NCBI GenBank assembly: GCA_021234155.1
Contig: JAJEKV010000100.1
Span: 1,778,116-1,842,115, forward strand
Length of the DNA stretch: 64,000 nt
Direction of reading: 5' to 3'
DNA from: Isoetes taiwanensis
Lineage: Eukaryota > Streptophyta > Lycopodiopsida > Isoetales > Isoetaceae
Numbering within the stretch: the first letter of the stretch is position 1; the number at the start of each line of letters is the position of its first letter. A model generated the notes under the pieces. It was not told the origin of the DNA. It ran no database searches and saw only the letters and a list, made by a program, of their open reading frames with translations. Below, one piece after another: positions 1 through 11,761 of the stretch. The position numbers were made by a program, and so were the translations under genes.

Positions 1-2270
1 AAGTTGTAGATGGAAGGCACGCTACATACCAGTTGAAGAGAGAGTCGAACATTTACAAAATCGAGATTTGTGCAAGATCGGCCTGTCATGTGTAGATTGT
101 ACTACATATTTTAAACGAGATGTCCTAGACTATCGCAGTCAACGGATTTGTCTATCTTACAGCCTAGATTGTATGTTGGGGCCTCTAGGTGCCTCTTGTT
201 TCGATTACATTTATGACTAGGGGCGCCTATGATTTTGAAATATGGAATACAGATTCACCTAAGGTTTTGGAATATGAAATACTTGGACTCATCTCTATAC
301 GGGTTCTTCTAAGGTTTTAGATTTTGGGATACAAAGACTTGAACCTCTACCAAAATAATGCAATATCCTAATAAAAATGCTTTAACCAAACAACCAGCAA
401 AAATAACTTGCTTAGTTTCTCTATTGAATCTATATTTTTTTTCTCTTTTAATAATAACCTATTAAATTATTTTAGGAGTATGGTCTATGGTCTCAAGGAA
501 AGTGATTTATGTATCTATATCAAATCCCCCTAGAACCCCCTGTTATTGTGCTACATATTCAGCAACAAGGAAAAGTATCAATTATGCAAGAATATTTATT
601 ACATCTTTAACAAAATCCAAAACAGAACAAGACACAGTCCTCTCCTCCAATACACTTGAGGCACTGCTTGCTCAGAGATAATTTTCTAATTTACCACAAC
701 GCGGAGTATAAATTGAGGGTTATGGCTAAAAGCGATTGAAGATAGCAAGGTAGACAACTACACTTCCAACATGTGATCCCCCATCCACGCTCCTATTCCA
801 AATATGAAATTATTTGGTGGATGTACGTTTTCTAGAATTTGTGGTTAAATCTTTTAGCGCATGTTCTAAGTAGCAAAAAGGAAAACTATAGCACCTAGAA
901 CATCCTATTAGTTGAAGCATAATAATTGGGTGTGGACAATGTTTGTAAGCTTCATATTCAACATGAATCAAAATTTGTACCCGCAAAACCGTTTTTTATT
1001 CTTTAAGCATGGAGGACATTGAATAACTTTCTGTTAGGTTTGAACCAGGAAAAGGAAAATATGCAAACATTATGTGCAAATTGTATGCAGTCTCCGTCTG
1101 AGCATTGTTTTATCAAATAAGCACTTGTAATATAATCTCCTCTATATGTATGTTTAGTATTGATCCATGTGTGTCCAGGTACACTTTTAACTTGAAAGGT
1201 GGAAACAATTATACAAGCAAATGAATTATCAATGTGATCATGAAAGTAATGGTAAGTTTTAATAGGGTTCTTTATTTTAAAGCCATTAGATCATAAAAGA
1301 TTCTTTGGAATCTTTCATACTTAATGTTTCAAAGCAATGGTGTCAAACATCACATTGGCTTTTTTTGAACGAAAATCAAACCTAGTGGTTTTCCACAAAG
1401 TCATTGACCATCAACAAAAACTCAATAACCATCGATAAATAAGAAATACGGGCTTGAAGCAAATGCTTCACAAAGCCACACTCCTGCAACAACAGTCGGA
1501 TCTTCTCATTCTTTCTCCCACCATGATAGACGTCAAGTAGAACGATTTACTAAGACATTGTGGGGCCAAAGTATAGCTTCTGTTAATTAAATCAAGACCT
1601 ACAGCTGCAATAGAGGCCTCCACAATCAAAATCTACCCGCCTCAAAAAATATATTCCTAAGGTTGTGCAATAAGTGATAGCAAAAAATGTCCAGGTATTG
1701 GCCACCATAATAAGGAGTTTGATGTAAAGTTCTTACCATAGCCATTCTTTTTATGTGCCCTAACTAAAAAAATAAAAAATTGTGCAAACTCTATGAGTAT
1801 AGGGTAAGTTTTAGATAAAATTTAAGTATATCTAAACCAATGTCTATACCTCATATAGACCCCACGTAAAGGGGATGGAACAGAATAGAATAAAATGGCA
1901 CAAAAAAAAGAGAAGCAAAAATTTTAACGTCTAAGGAAGATCAAACAATTTACTAGATTCTAAATATTGCAAAAACCCTAAATGCCCCAAGTAAAACCAC
2001 CTACAATCTTGTCAAAAGAAGAGCTTTTTCGAAAACGACTGACAAGAGGGCATTAAGGTGACACCTTCCTTCAACAATAAATTTTATAGAAGGGCTGCAT
2101 AAGCAGGTTGTATTAAAAAAATAAAAGAATAGATCTTGGAAGTGAATAAACTATAAATGAAGTTATAAACAGAAGTCAAAGTGATCTCTGAAATGGCCCC
2201 TACAGCTTCCTTTTTTCAAGAAATGGGGTAATTTGAGGCGAATATGCTACAAAGAGAAGCGCAAAAGAAA
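1..2270. other. AT-rich intergenic DNA, no gene seen
   Basis: I see no coding region with recognisable motifs here. Around 205-330 the phrase 'aaggttttggaatatgaaatac' recurs in degenerate form, which looks like an old short tandem repeat. The 64-codon open frame at 487-681 has no recognisable feature and is likely chance. The stretch lies downstream of the minus-strand gene ending at 2271. Confidence 0.5.
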
Positions 2271-5030
2271 TCAAATAATTTCCAACGAAATGAGGCCTAA
2301 AGCTTCCACCGCCACTCTTCTCAATGAACTATTTGCATATTTACTGTACATCTCAAGCAAAACAGTCCGCTGATCAATGCTGAGAGGACTCTCTAGACCT
2401 CGAGCAACCATTTCCATCTGAGGCTGATATGACAAGAGATGAGAATGTAAAAGATTTGTAGACACAAAACTTCTCGCAGAAATTAATTTACATGAATATG
2501 TCCAAGTTGCCAGTTTCAGCTTACTAAGTCTTGAATTAATTGATATCAGTTTTGTAGACATCACACTGTCCCAGAAAAGATGCATCTTGTGTTTAAGCAT
2601 TATGTGTATGCAAAGATAGCACAGGACCAGTTTCTACCAAGTTTTCACCTTATGAAGTACGTTTGCAAATGCAGCAGGATACATATCCTGTAAAGACAAC
2701 TGATTTCCCTTCTGCTTCAGAAGGACGCATGCCTCCATAACAACTGCCACCAGCACAACCTTCCGGGCTGGTAGCGTGTCCATCCTTGGAGGAGGTGTGA
2801 GGACTGCCCTTGTGTAGGTTATAGGTGATACATACACGAACAACAGTCAATGTGCTGTTTAGTTTTGGTGAATGCGCAGGCATTACCATGTGGATGGTGA
2901 TTGGAAAGAAGATTCATCAACATATTTTGATCACTTCCATGCCACCTGTCTAGTGCAGCATTCGAAGGGGCTGACAACTTAATGAGCAACTATGCTTGTA
3001 TCTAGAACCCACTGGAAACCAAACTTCTATGGATGGCTAGTGTTTTGCATAGGTCATTCCAACTCAGCAAGTGATTCTATTTTTAGTTTGCATTACAAAA
3101 CGTCACATTATCTATATTGTTTTCAACACAAAGAAGTCAGAAGGAAGAACATAGTGCCGTTTTGGGATCTGAAACAAAAAGAAGTCAGAAGAAAGAACAT
3201 AGTACCGCTTTGGGATCTGGAGTAAAGATTGTATGAATCCGCACCAGCTTTAAGATTTCACCTTCTGCTTCCATGTCTTTTCCTTGTATATGAAATGCCT
3301 GGAAAACATTCCATGCCAATATAAAACTCAAACAAATAAATAGGATAGAAAAGGCCAAACGAAAAACACCTAAAACACTAATTTCATGCAGCCAGAAAAT
3401 AAAAAAGGGTTAAATTATGTTTATTATTCAAACAAACCAATTGACAATAAACGAGCCCCAACCCAGGCTTGTAGAAATGATGATCTTGTACGAGCGGCAA
3501 CTGCTGCATCCACCATAACAGAAGCTCGTTGAGGATTAAGTCCCACGTTTGTTGCTAGGCCAGCAATAAAATGGTCTGGATTTTCTCCCCCATATCTTAT
3601 TGGCATCAGTGGATCAGCTCTGCCATTAAAAAGCACAGCATTTCAAATCAAGCCACATTAGCCATGCTTAAGTCACCAAGTATTATATCATACCTGCTAC
3701 AGAAAGATAAGGTAAAATTAATCGCTGTACGAAAAAACGAATCCCGTGTGCTAGCAGTATCAAAGGTAACAGTTACACCAGAAGCTCGACAAATGCGACG
3801 AAGCTGACATAATACTATATGTGTAAGACCGCAACTATAAAGTAACTAAAATTAAGATACGAAACAATGAACCAAATACTAACAGAGCTATATGGCAGAA
3901 AGAACCTGTAAAATATCTTGTTCAGAATAATCTGTTCCCATAAGCCGTTTCTGCATCATAGCTATAAGCGCACAATATCAACATTGGCCAGATTAATAAG
4001 CCAAGGGCATTCTAAAACAGTGAAGATAAAGACATAAAATGCGCCTACATAATTTACAACATGAAATCTCAGGACATAATGGTATCAAAAGATAGAACTT
4101 TTATGTTCATGATCAAAAGCAGGCACCTTTCAGTAGAGAGTTTGCCTCATTTTGTGCCTTGGTCTTCATAAATGCAGCCACTGAAGGAGGAGGATCAGGG
4201 CTCGGCCACCAATTAGGCAGCTTTGTTTCCTGAGGTGTTACACCCCTTGACAGTTCAATGTTTGCAATGCCCTTCTCTGATCGTGAAGGTAGAAGTCCAT
4301 CTAAGGGATTTGGCATCTTTGTATATTTTTGAATTGTTCCAATAGATCTATGATTGTGCTTTCCACCAACTATTACTTCCTTACCCCCCAGGCTTCTGTC
4401 CCTTTTAACTATAGGATATTTTCCAAGGCTCTCTTCCCATCCCCACCTAAATTTCCTGGCAGATGCCAACAAAATCTTGCCAAGCACAAAGATTACCAGC
4501 GTCCATGATGCTAAAATTCCAATAAAATTGATTGTAGATCGTCTTACAGCAAACACAATCCGACTGTTATTCTGCACAGCAACGCTGCTGCATAATTCTC
4601 TCCACATTTGCACAGTATCATCTGCTAATTCTAGCCCTGCCTTTTTAACGCTCTGCAACGTACTTTGCACAGCATTTGAGGTCTGATTCACTGCCTTTTT
4701 TGCATCTGATCTTAACTTCTGTAGATCAATCGTAACAACTACCCTATCATCGACTTTGTCAGGTTCACTTCTCTGTTCTGCTGATCTAGTGCCCTTTTTG
4801 TTTAGAATTGATGGTTCCCAATCTGAATCCCACTGTCTTCTTCGATGATGTCTCCGGCTGCCTAGAGCTGTAATTTTGAAATTATATTTCTGAGCTCCAA
4901 CAAGAAGCTTAGATTGCCAATGTTCGGTAAAATGCGAGCTTCTAGAATCCAATAAAAATGATCGACTTACTGAAATAGTGCTCAAGAAGCCAGATTCGAA
5001 ACGGCAAATACACATAGTGAACTTTGGCAA
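2271..5030 (-). CDS. Conserved plant single-pass membrane protein, six exons, about 490 aa
   Basis: Exons on the minus strand are 5030-4127, 3961-3906, 3803-3694, 3619-3463, 3298-3206 and 2423-2271. Each intron begins GT and ends AG, phases match, and the spliced length (1473 bp) is an exact multiple of three ending in TGA. The N-terminus is basic and could be an organelle transit peptide. Residues about 80-150 look helical, and a hydrophobic segment at about 167-190 (INFIGILASWTLVIFVLG) is a likely membrane span. It is followed by a proline/tryptophan patch (LPNWWPSPDP) and an alpha-helical C-terminal domain with GENPDHFIAGLA and EMEMVARGLESPLS. I recognise the pattern as a conserved land-plant protein, probably chloroplast membrane, but know no biochemical function and give no symbol. 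No lesion is visible, so I take it as functional. Confidence 0.82.
3128..3224. repeat. 47-bp tandem duplication covering an exon end and its splice donor
   Basis: Two near-identical copies (about 3128-3174 and 3178-3224) begin 'aagaagtcagaa'. Read on the minus strand, the 3178-3224 copy contains the end of exon 5 and its GT donor (3205-3204) of the host gene. The other copy lies within the intron and has GC instead of GT at the same place. Confidence 0.75.
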
Positions 5031-5939
5031 GAAATAAGCGATGAGCTATTATGGAACACAAAGCCGCGGGTCCGGCATGACGCCGGAGCTCCGCAGCCCC
5101 GGAGACTAATTAGGGCTTATAACGGAGAATATTTTTCTACCAATAAGAAAACTTGACCTTATCTTTCTGGTGTTCTTGATTTTTAGTTGAGAAGTAATTT
5201 GATTGATCCAAATCCACGTAAAAGCAGGTTAGAGGTTTAGGATTCATTCTCCGCCTAAGCCAATCACAGAACGCCATCTGACATAGTTTCTTTCCACATA
5301 AAGTTCGGGTAGTTTCATTCTGAAATTTTCGTCCGATCCAAGAGTGACACGTGTGCAACATTCCTTCCCGGAATTGTCCAATTAGTTGCATTCTAAGTTT
5401 CTAGTTGCATTCCAAGATCTTACTTACATTCTGTCTTGCAACTGCATTCTAGTTTCTTGATTATTTACAGCTACTAATTGGGGAATTGAACCCCAGTAAA
5501 CCATAGCCAGTGAAACAGATTGGAAAAGGCTACACAAAAGATGAAAATCTTCTTAAAGAACCGCCGGACCTGTTTGCGGAGGAGTTGGAAAGGGGAAACA
5601 GGAATAGCTTCATCGCCCTGGCTTTGCTCTGCAGTAAAGATGCCGTTATCTGGAGGAGGAAGATGCGAAGAAGAACGAGTAAATCCTTCATGGCTAGAGG
5701 TCGAAAAGCATAATGTAAAACTGAAAGCTTACAAGAAAATATAAAAATATTTACAAAGAACTTTCGGACCTCTGCTTTAAGGCCTCCGATAGCAAAAGTC
5801 TTCACAAAGTAAGCAAGTACAGGAAGGAAAGAAAGAAGCGACCGTAGGAGATCACAGATCACTGCTTGTCAAAAACTGGATACCTGCGCTTTTTTCAGCT
5901 CTGATCTTTAACCTAAAAATGCGAACAAAATACTGTAAA
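5031..5939. other. Upstream region with dispersed repeat of the 'ttgcattct' family
   Basis: No gene seen. The first 100 bases include a CG-rich patch (5064-5102) directly upstream of the host gene start and may hold its promoter; no TATA box is convincing. The segment at 5291-5395 resembles 6731-6838 ('ttccac..taaagtt.ggg', 'cacgtgt.ca', 'cggaattg', 'agttgcat'), so a repeat related to the recombinase element flank begins here. Confidence 0.45.
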
Positions 5940-5943
5940 GACC

Positions 5944-6165
5944 TAGACGCGCTAAGATCTTCCTGCAGCGCCAAAATCTTTTTGAAGCGCCAAGATCTTC
6001 CTGGAGCGCCAAGATCTTGCGGACAGCTCCTTCCTGTAGTGCCAAGGCGCCATAGCTAGAGCTAGATGGCAGCATAGAAGACGCCATAGCCGAAGGCGCC
6101 ATCGCCGGAGTATCAGAGGAAAAATGAGAAGGCGCCATAGCCGAAGGCGCCATCGCTGGAGTATC
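5944..6165. repeat. GC-rich tandem repeats (gcgccaagatctt and gcgccatagccgaag units)
   Basis: The first half has four imperfect copies of a unit close to 'gcgccaagatcttcctg'. The second half has two copies of a longer unit containing 'gacgccatagccgaaggcg' and 'catcg(c)ggagtatcagagg'; the second of these is interrupted by the MITE at 6166. A related 'gacgccatagccga' recurs at about 9943, next to the second hairpin repeat. Confidence 0.7.
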
Positions 6166-6380
6166 CACTGTTGGGCAAATTCCGGGGTAGAGAAGGTTTG
6201 TTCCGGTTGAAATCAAGAATTTCCGGTTGAGTTAGCGCATTGCAGGAAAAATTCCGGTAGATTTTTATGCATATTTGTATAAGAGTAATACAAATTTCCG
6301 ATTGGGAACTGAAGATATCCGCCTATTTGATGGAAGAGTAGGAAAATTTCCGATTGGGTTTAAAACTTTGCCCAACACTG
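6166..6380. mobile_element. 215-bp inverted-repeat element (MITE) with TATC target duplication
   Basis: The ends are a 14-bp terminal inverted repeat with one mismatch: CACTGTTGGGCAAA on the left and, read on the other strand, CAGTGTTGGGCAAA on the right. TATC occurs on both sides (6162-6165 and 6381-6384). The neighbouring repeat unit at about 6105-6120 reads 'gagtatcagagg' without the insert, so it works as an empty-site copy and supports these borders. It has no coding capacity. The superfamily is uncertain: the CA-G-TG end is seen in several DNA transposon groups. Confidence 0.75.
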
Positions 6381-6399
6381 TATCAGAGGAAAAATTAAA

Positions 6400-6565
6400 A
6401 TGCAATGCCACGTCATCGCCATGTCAGAATAAAACTACCTCGAACTTCACGTAACAATAATTGTTGTTTACTTGCAATTCTGTTGCGTCAGACGTGCCTC
6501 CGCACTAACGCGCGCGGCACGTCTTCCATAACAGAATTGCAAGTAAACAGGAATTCTTGTATACG
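6400..6565 (+). repeat. Hairpin repeat, copy 1 (left flank of recombinase gene)
   Basis: Arms 6466-6484 and 6530-6548 are perfectly complementary over 19 bp, and an inner stem pairs 6490-6498 with 6516-6524. The outside sequences 'cttcacgtaacaataa' (left) and 'ttcttgtatacg' (right) are shared with copy 2 at 10005-10160, while the stem sequence itself differs. Confidence 0.85.
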
Positions 6566-7479
6566 AAACTCGAACCAAAATAGAGGCCAAATTTTAGGTG
6601 CTCCACTCCAGCAAGCATTCTACCCGGCATTCTTGCATTTACCGTGATTTACCAAGCACTCCGAATGATTTACCTTGCATTTTGGCAAATTGGGGGAGAT
6701 TTAATGCGTGCAAAATGCATCTTAACATGCTTCCACTAACGTAAAGTTTGGGTTGATGCAATTCTGATCTATTCACCAATAGGAGTATGCCACGTGTACA
6801 TAATTTTTTCACGGAATTGCAGCTTAGTTGCAATATTTTTTAGTTAGTTGCATTCTTGATGTGCCAATTTTTTTACTGCACATTCTCAAGACATTCTGAA
6901 CATTTTTGTTTAAAAGTTTTTTGGTTGCATTCTAATTACAGATCATATACAGAAATTAACACAAATCGAATTACACAAATCGTACACTAAAATTAACATT
7001 CTTTAATAAGAAAAGGTGCAATTTGATCAAATATATTCAGATTCCAAAGTCAATTGTATTCAGATTCCAAAAAAGTAAAAAACTTTCACAAGTGGGAGAG
7101 TTTCACAACTGCAACAATAGATCAAACCTCTAGATAGAAAAAGTATCAAGACCATTACCATAACAGTAGATCAAATTTTTCTATTTCTCATCATAGTGAT
7201 CCTGATATCATTCAGCTCTTCTCGGGAAATACACGGCATCACAATATTACTATTCTAAAATGACCCACCAGTAATGCTGCCAACATTTATCTCCATACAC
7301 ATGGCCTTCCTCACAACTGGATCACCTCAGACAAGGCATCAATGTCTTTGTTTAACTGGATGCCAACAGAATCTATTCCAGAAACAGACCCAACTGCTCA
7401 ATGGAAGAAACTACGTTATTTGAAGATATGTCGACAATAGAAGACAATCCAACACCAAAAGATGGCACATGTAGAGTGT

Positions 7480-9770
7480 TTAATAGACCACCAATACCAG
7501 AAGTAAGAGTATCTGCTTTGGTATGCTGAATTGTAGGATCTGACATGGCTTTGGTTTGCTGAATTGCACAATCTGACAAACCTGATCTTTAATGGCACTA
7601 CCATCACGGTCTAGCTCATCTAGCTTCTCCAATTCTTTAGAATACACGTCTTCATACATTCTCCTCTGCCCGTTATCGTCAAAGGGTTCTCTCATGACAG
7701 ACATGGCACATTTTGCTTGCACTTTCATATTCTCGTCATACCTGAAAACAAAACAAAATTACAAAATAAACTCAGAAACATAACTAAAGAAATTTAGAAA
7801 TATAAGTAAAAAAGAATACCTGCTATATGCCTCTCATGTCCTTTGCCCTGTAATTCGCATACCGACATTTTGTGGAACACAGCTCGAACCATTCTAGAAA
7901 TAGCGGTAGTATGACCAGACTTACCACTATACTTTCCTTCAACGCCAACTGTTTTCAACATGTACTTCATCCACCCAGCTAACTTTCTTGCACTAACCCT
8001 ACTGACAGAATTATACCATATATTTCCTTTATGGTTAACAATTGCTTGCATGAAACAGAATTTAGGTGGAACTGTTCCATCATCATTCGGCTTCAGATCA
8101 AGTAAATGCCTTAACAGCTGCCTATAAATCAGAATAGCATCAGCCTCATAACATTTACAAGCCAATCCTGGTAATGATTCATGTCTGCGTCAAATTCTTA
8201 CTAGTTCGCTTATCATATTTTAAGTATTCACTGCCATTTTCTGCTCCGTCAGAAAAATCTGACATTACCAACAAATAAAGCTCCTTATGACTCCTAATTG
8301 CAAACCTCGACACGCAATAGTATAAGAACCTAGCAAATTCAGGAAAACAAAACTAGTTAAGCACTAGTTAAGGTAGTAAAGCTTGCAATGAAAATAGAAG
8401 AATTAATTAAACTACTAAACAAATGATATCAAACAACTGGAAATTTACCTTCATTGAAGCCATTTTGGATGATTGATCTGGTGATCAATATCAGCCAGCA
8501 AAGCTAACTCGTCCGCATATGCTATCTCGTCCACTTTCTTATGCTTCTTACAGACTCCAGGAGTTCTTCTAGACCTGCGCATTGCGGCAACATAAGCTAA
8601 GCATGCCTTCTCGAAGATAGGACTCCCTCTTATATCAAAAGGATATTGTTGTACACCAGTTCTTGCAATTGTAAGTTCTTGCTGCCTTCTAATGATGCTA
8701 CCAAATTTTCTAAACATGTCCTGCAGACTGATTAAAAAGATAAAGCATAAGAAAAAAGAATAAAATTAAAATTCATAAACAATATATTTAACTTACGATT
8801 CAGTGGGATAGAATTGTCCATTACATTTGTTCACTTGGAGCAAAAAACTCTCAAGTTGTACAGCAAACTCTCGAAGGTCCATGTCCTCAATTTTTCTATC
8901 AACTGGAAGCCCTACAGACTCCCTCCAGAGATCAAATCTCTTTTTGCCCCATTTAATTTTATCGACAGACCTTTGAGCACCACCTGCATCTACTTCCCTC
9001 TGAAGTTATTCATCGATTTCTACAAAAGGCACTCAGACTCCACCATCAAGTACGGTCGGATTTGCAGGCATTTCAAGTTTATCAAACATTCCTGATTCTT
9101 CGGTCTCATGCATATACTTATGCATCTATTGCCTCATCACCAAACTGTCAGACAATATTAGACTCAAAATCCGATAACCCCCTGCAAGAAGACTCCTTTG
9201 CAATATGTCTACCAAAGCCACTGCATTGCACTTCCTTCCCGTTAGATGCATCAAGTATAATCCCCTTACCATTCTGCGTCGTTGAATCAGAAGGAACATT
9301 AGAAATATCGCTTGATGCGGGTCTGGTTCCATCAAGAACCACTTCCTGGTTAACATTAAGCTCAAAAGTCGGCATGCCTTCCATTCCTGAAGACTTCATA
9401 ACTAGTTAATCTTGATAGATCAACTATGTTAAAGGTAATACAAGCATAAAGAAACAGGTAAAGAGCGCATCTAGCCATTTCCCACCTCCAGATGTCACAA
9501 TAACCACCTGCAAGACAAGCATAAACAGATTAGAAGCTATAATCTGAAACTTGCCAAGACATGCAACAAGAATAAGACAAACTTACCTTGAATATTACAA
9601 AATCCAGAATTACAAGCGCCTTCCGAGCAAGCAAAGGTTTTGCCACAGAAAAAACGAGCTAAAACTTGCATATGGTGAAGTCTCAACAAGAACAAAGTAA
9701 AGTTCAACAAGAAATCATTAGAAGCAGCCATCCCCCACCTCCACACGTGAAAATGACCAAAAATATGCAA
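7480..9770 (-). pseudogene. Crypton-like tyrosine recombinase gene, multi-exon, degraded
   Basis: Minus-strand segments read in order as a DNA-breaking tyrosine recombinase. The putative N-terminal exon (to donor at 9587) is followed by a segment at 9399-9148. Then comes a helical core-binding region at about 9020-8795 (DKIKWGKKRFDLWRES, donor after PTES) continuing at 8717-8451 (FGSIIRRQQELTIARTGVQ, AYADELALLADIDHQ). The catalytic domain begins at about 8350-8190 with box I, 'CVSRFAIRSHKELYLLVMSDF'-like, and goes on at 8165-7794 with KSGHTTAISRMVRA, the usual HxxR region. An ITGQ..EAYS segment follows, spliced at 7740 to RYDENMKVQ, which supplies the nucleophile tyrosine. The ITG box is out of frame with the preceding exon and contains TGA, and box residues are altered (TGQ for TGH). 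The residue pattern matches the recombinase of Cryptons and the related eukaryotic DUF3504 domains; no reverse transcriptase is nearby, so it is not an obvious DIRS element. I infer a dead mobile-element gene. Confidence 0.72.
7488..7575 (-). repeat. 33-bp tandem duplication at the recombinase C-terminus
   Basis: On the minus strand the codons for CQIVQFSKPKP are followed at once by a near-copy encoding CQILQFSIPKQ. The duplicated unit lies just after a possible splice donor (after AIKDQ), so it may be intronic rather than coding. Confidence 0.6.
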
Positions 9771-10004
9771 AAAACCACGAGTTCTTGATGATCTTTAGCT
9801 GATCTTACAAAGAAAACCCAAAGAAGTCGATGTAGCACAAAAGCACAACAAAAAAATCACTCAGGGGCATTGCAAATGCCATACCTGACCTTATAAATGC
9901 AACTACAAGACGAGCGCCATCATTCTGACTACGATGACGCCATAGCCGACAGAAGAAGAGGCGCAGAGAGAGAAGGAACAAAGTATTTTTTTTTTAAACC
10001 TGCC

Positions 10005-10160
10005 ACGTCAGAATAGCACCAACCCGAATCTTCACGTAACAATAACATCCTTTTTGTTGCAATTCTGGCGTGTCTGCCCACGCGCATGTGCTGATGCACG
10101 TTGGCACACCTTCCATGCCAGAATTGCAACAAAAAGGATGTTCTTGTATACGTAAAAATA
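10005..10160 (+). repeat. Hairpin repeat, copy 2 (right flank of recombinase gene)
   Basis: Arms 10045-10069 and 10117-10141 are perfectly complementary over 25 bp. The borders 'cttcacgtaacaataa' and 'ttcttgtatacg' are identical to copy 1 and in the same orientation, and 'tgccacgtca' precedes both. The two hairpins therefore form direct repeats about 3.5 kb apart around the recombinase gene. Confidence 0.87.
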
Positions 10161-10399
10161 GTAGGTTGAATTCTGCCCACGCGTATAATAACGCCACGCC
10201 ACGTGGCAAACGTTCAAACTCTGAATGTTAACAATTTTTTAGGTTTCTTCCTGCGCTGCATTCTCAGCAAATATCGTTTTTTCTTCAGCTGATTTTACCT
10301 CATCGATCAGAGATCTACCTAGCCGATTCTGAAGATTTACCCACCGATTTTGAAGATTTGCTTGTTTTCTCAAGATTTTACCTAACATTTCAAAGATTT

Positions 10400-10700
10400 T
10401 ACCACCGCAAAATTCAACCTAAACTGTTTCCACGTTATAAAAATGTTGCTTTAGGAAACATTCTGGGATGTCAGCAATGCCTCCGCACTCGCGCGTCGAC
10501 ATTGCTTCCATCCAAGAAGGTTGCCAACATTCTTATGTACAGAAATGTGAGTTTATCCTGCCTGCATTCTGGCGAGCCCAAAACCTTTTCGCTGAGGCGT
10601 TGTTTCCATCCCAGGATGTTGCTTAAAGCAACATTCTTATATATAGAAATGCGAGTTTACCCTGCCTGCATTCTGGCGAGTCCAAACCTTTTAGGTTTTG
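10400..10700. repeat. Third member of the hairpin family with a 100-bp tandem repeat
   Basis: The segment 10442-10470 ('aatgttgctttaggaaac..') pairs imperfectly with 10606-10636. Inside lies 'atgcctccgcact' with 'gcgcgtcgacatt..ttccat', the core also seen in copy 1. A unit containing 'cctgcctgcattctggcgag' occurs at about 10531-10590 and again at 10631-10692. Confidence 0.7.
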
Positions 10701-11761
10701 TCCATTTAGTTTTTCGTCGGCTTTTTATATTAGTAGAATATTTGAATATTTCTGTCTTCAACAAAATTCTTACAATCTTCTCCTCATTCTCTTCATTACC
10801 CTGAGTTTCTCGAGATTAGCACCTGCATGCACTCTATTTTTGAAACCTCCACAGACACACACATGATTGAGAACCTAGGGCACCAATTTCAAGCTACAAC
10901 AACCTACAAGTTAACCATGCGATAAAATTACCTGAATTACAATAAATTATACTCAAAAATTAAGAATAGCAAGAAGTTAGTGGACTGCGATGGAGAAAAA
11001 ATTGAATTGAATTGAATGTGATTTTAGTGTCCGCAAAGACCAATTGGTCTTTGAGATCCAATCAAAAGAGACTAAGAGAAGATTCATTGGATTGAAATGG
11101 AGGAAAAAAAAAATCCGAAAAAAGCTAAAATTAAGTTAGTGTCATTTCATGTGTTCTATATATACTCCGTCGATTATCGATGATATTAACGCCAATTACT
11201 GATGATATGGCATCGATAATCGACTATTTGCAAAAAATAAATTTTTTTGTTGGACGCAACGTTTTCGAGTTTGTAAAGTAATTTACAATAGGTTTGAAAG
11301 ATACCCATGGCTCTACAAAGTATTTTGGTTGATGGATCTCAAGTTTTTTGTTTTTTAATTATGGGCCCCTATTTTAAATCAGAGCTCTATGCTCCTGCAT
11401 AAGTACTGCCATAATACATTGCAGAGGATCCATACAAATAATAAAACAGTCAATCGCTACTTCAATTTTAATTTGAGTTCAGCATGTTTAATACATATAT
11501 AGTCATTTATTAACACTTCCATATCAACAGGACAGATCTCACCAAAATGTATCATTCACGCATAATCATAAAACGTTGCATGTGTTTATAACTCCAACTT
11601 ATTTTAAGAAGAAGTTGTCTCGGTTACCTGCATCCAACCAATACAACTTGATAACGATGTAAGAGAGACAAGCAAGCAATAAGACTATCTTGGCTCTTCG
11701 CCCTTCATCTCATATTTATTAATAAACCTCCATCAATTCTTCATCAATCCCAAGGAAATCC
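10701..11761. other. Non-coding repeat-derived DNA
   Basis: No gene seen. A perfect 20-bp palindrome, caaagaccaattggtctttg, sits at 11034-11053 within an AATTG-rich context. Its centre resembles the ends of the inverted-repeat element at 17776-18703, so it may be a solitary element end. Confidence 0.5.

Noticed and set aside
2634-2889. Two overlapping minus-strand open frames
   Set aside because: They lie inside the last intron of the gene at 2271-5030, lack motifs and overlap each other in different frames.
9062-9409. 115-codon plus-strand frame
   Set aside because: Opposite strand of the recombinase gene's N-terminal segment (9148-9399, minus), with no motif of its own.
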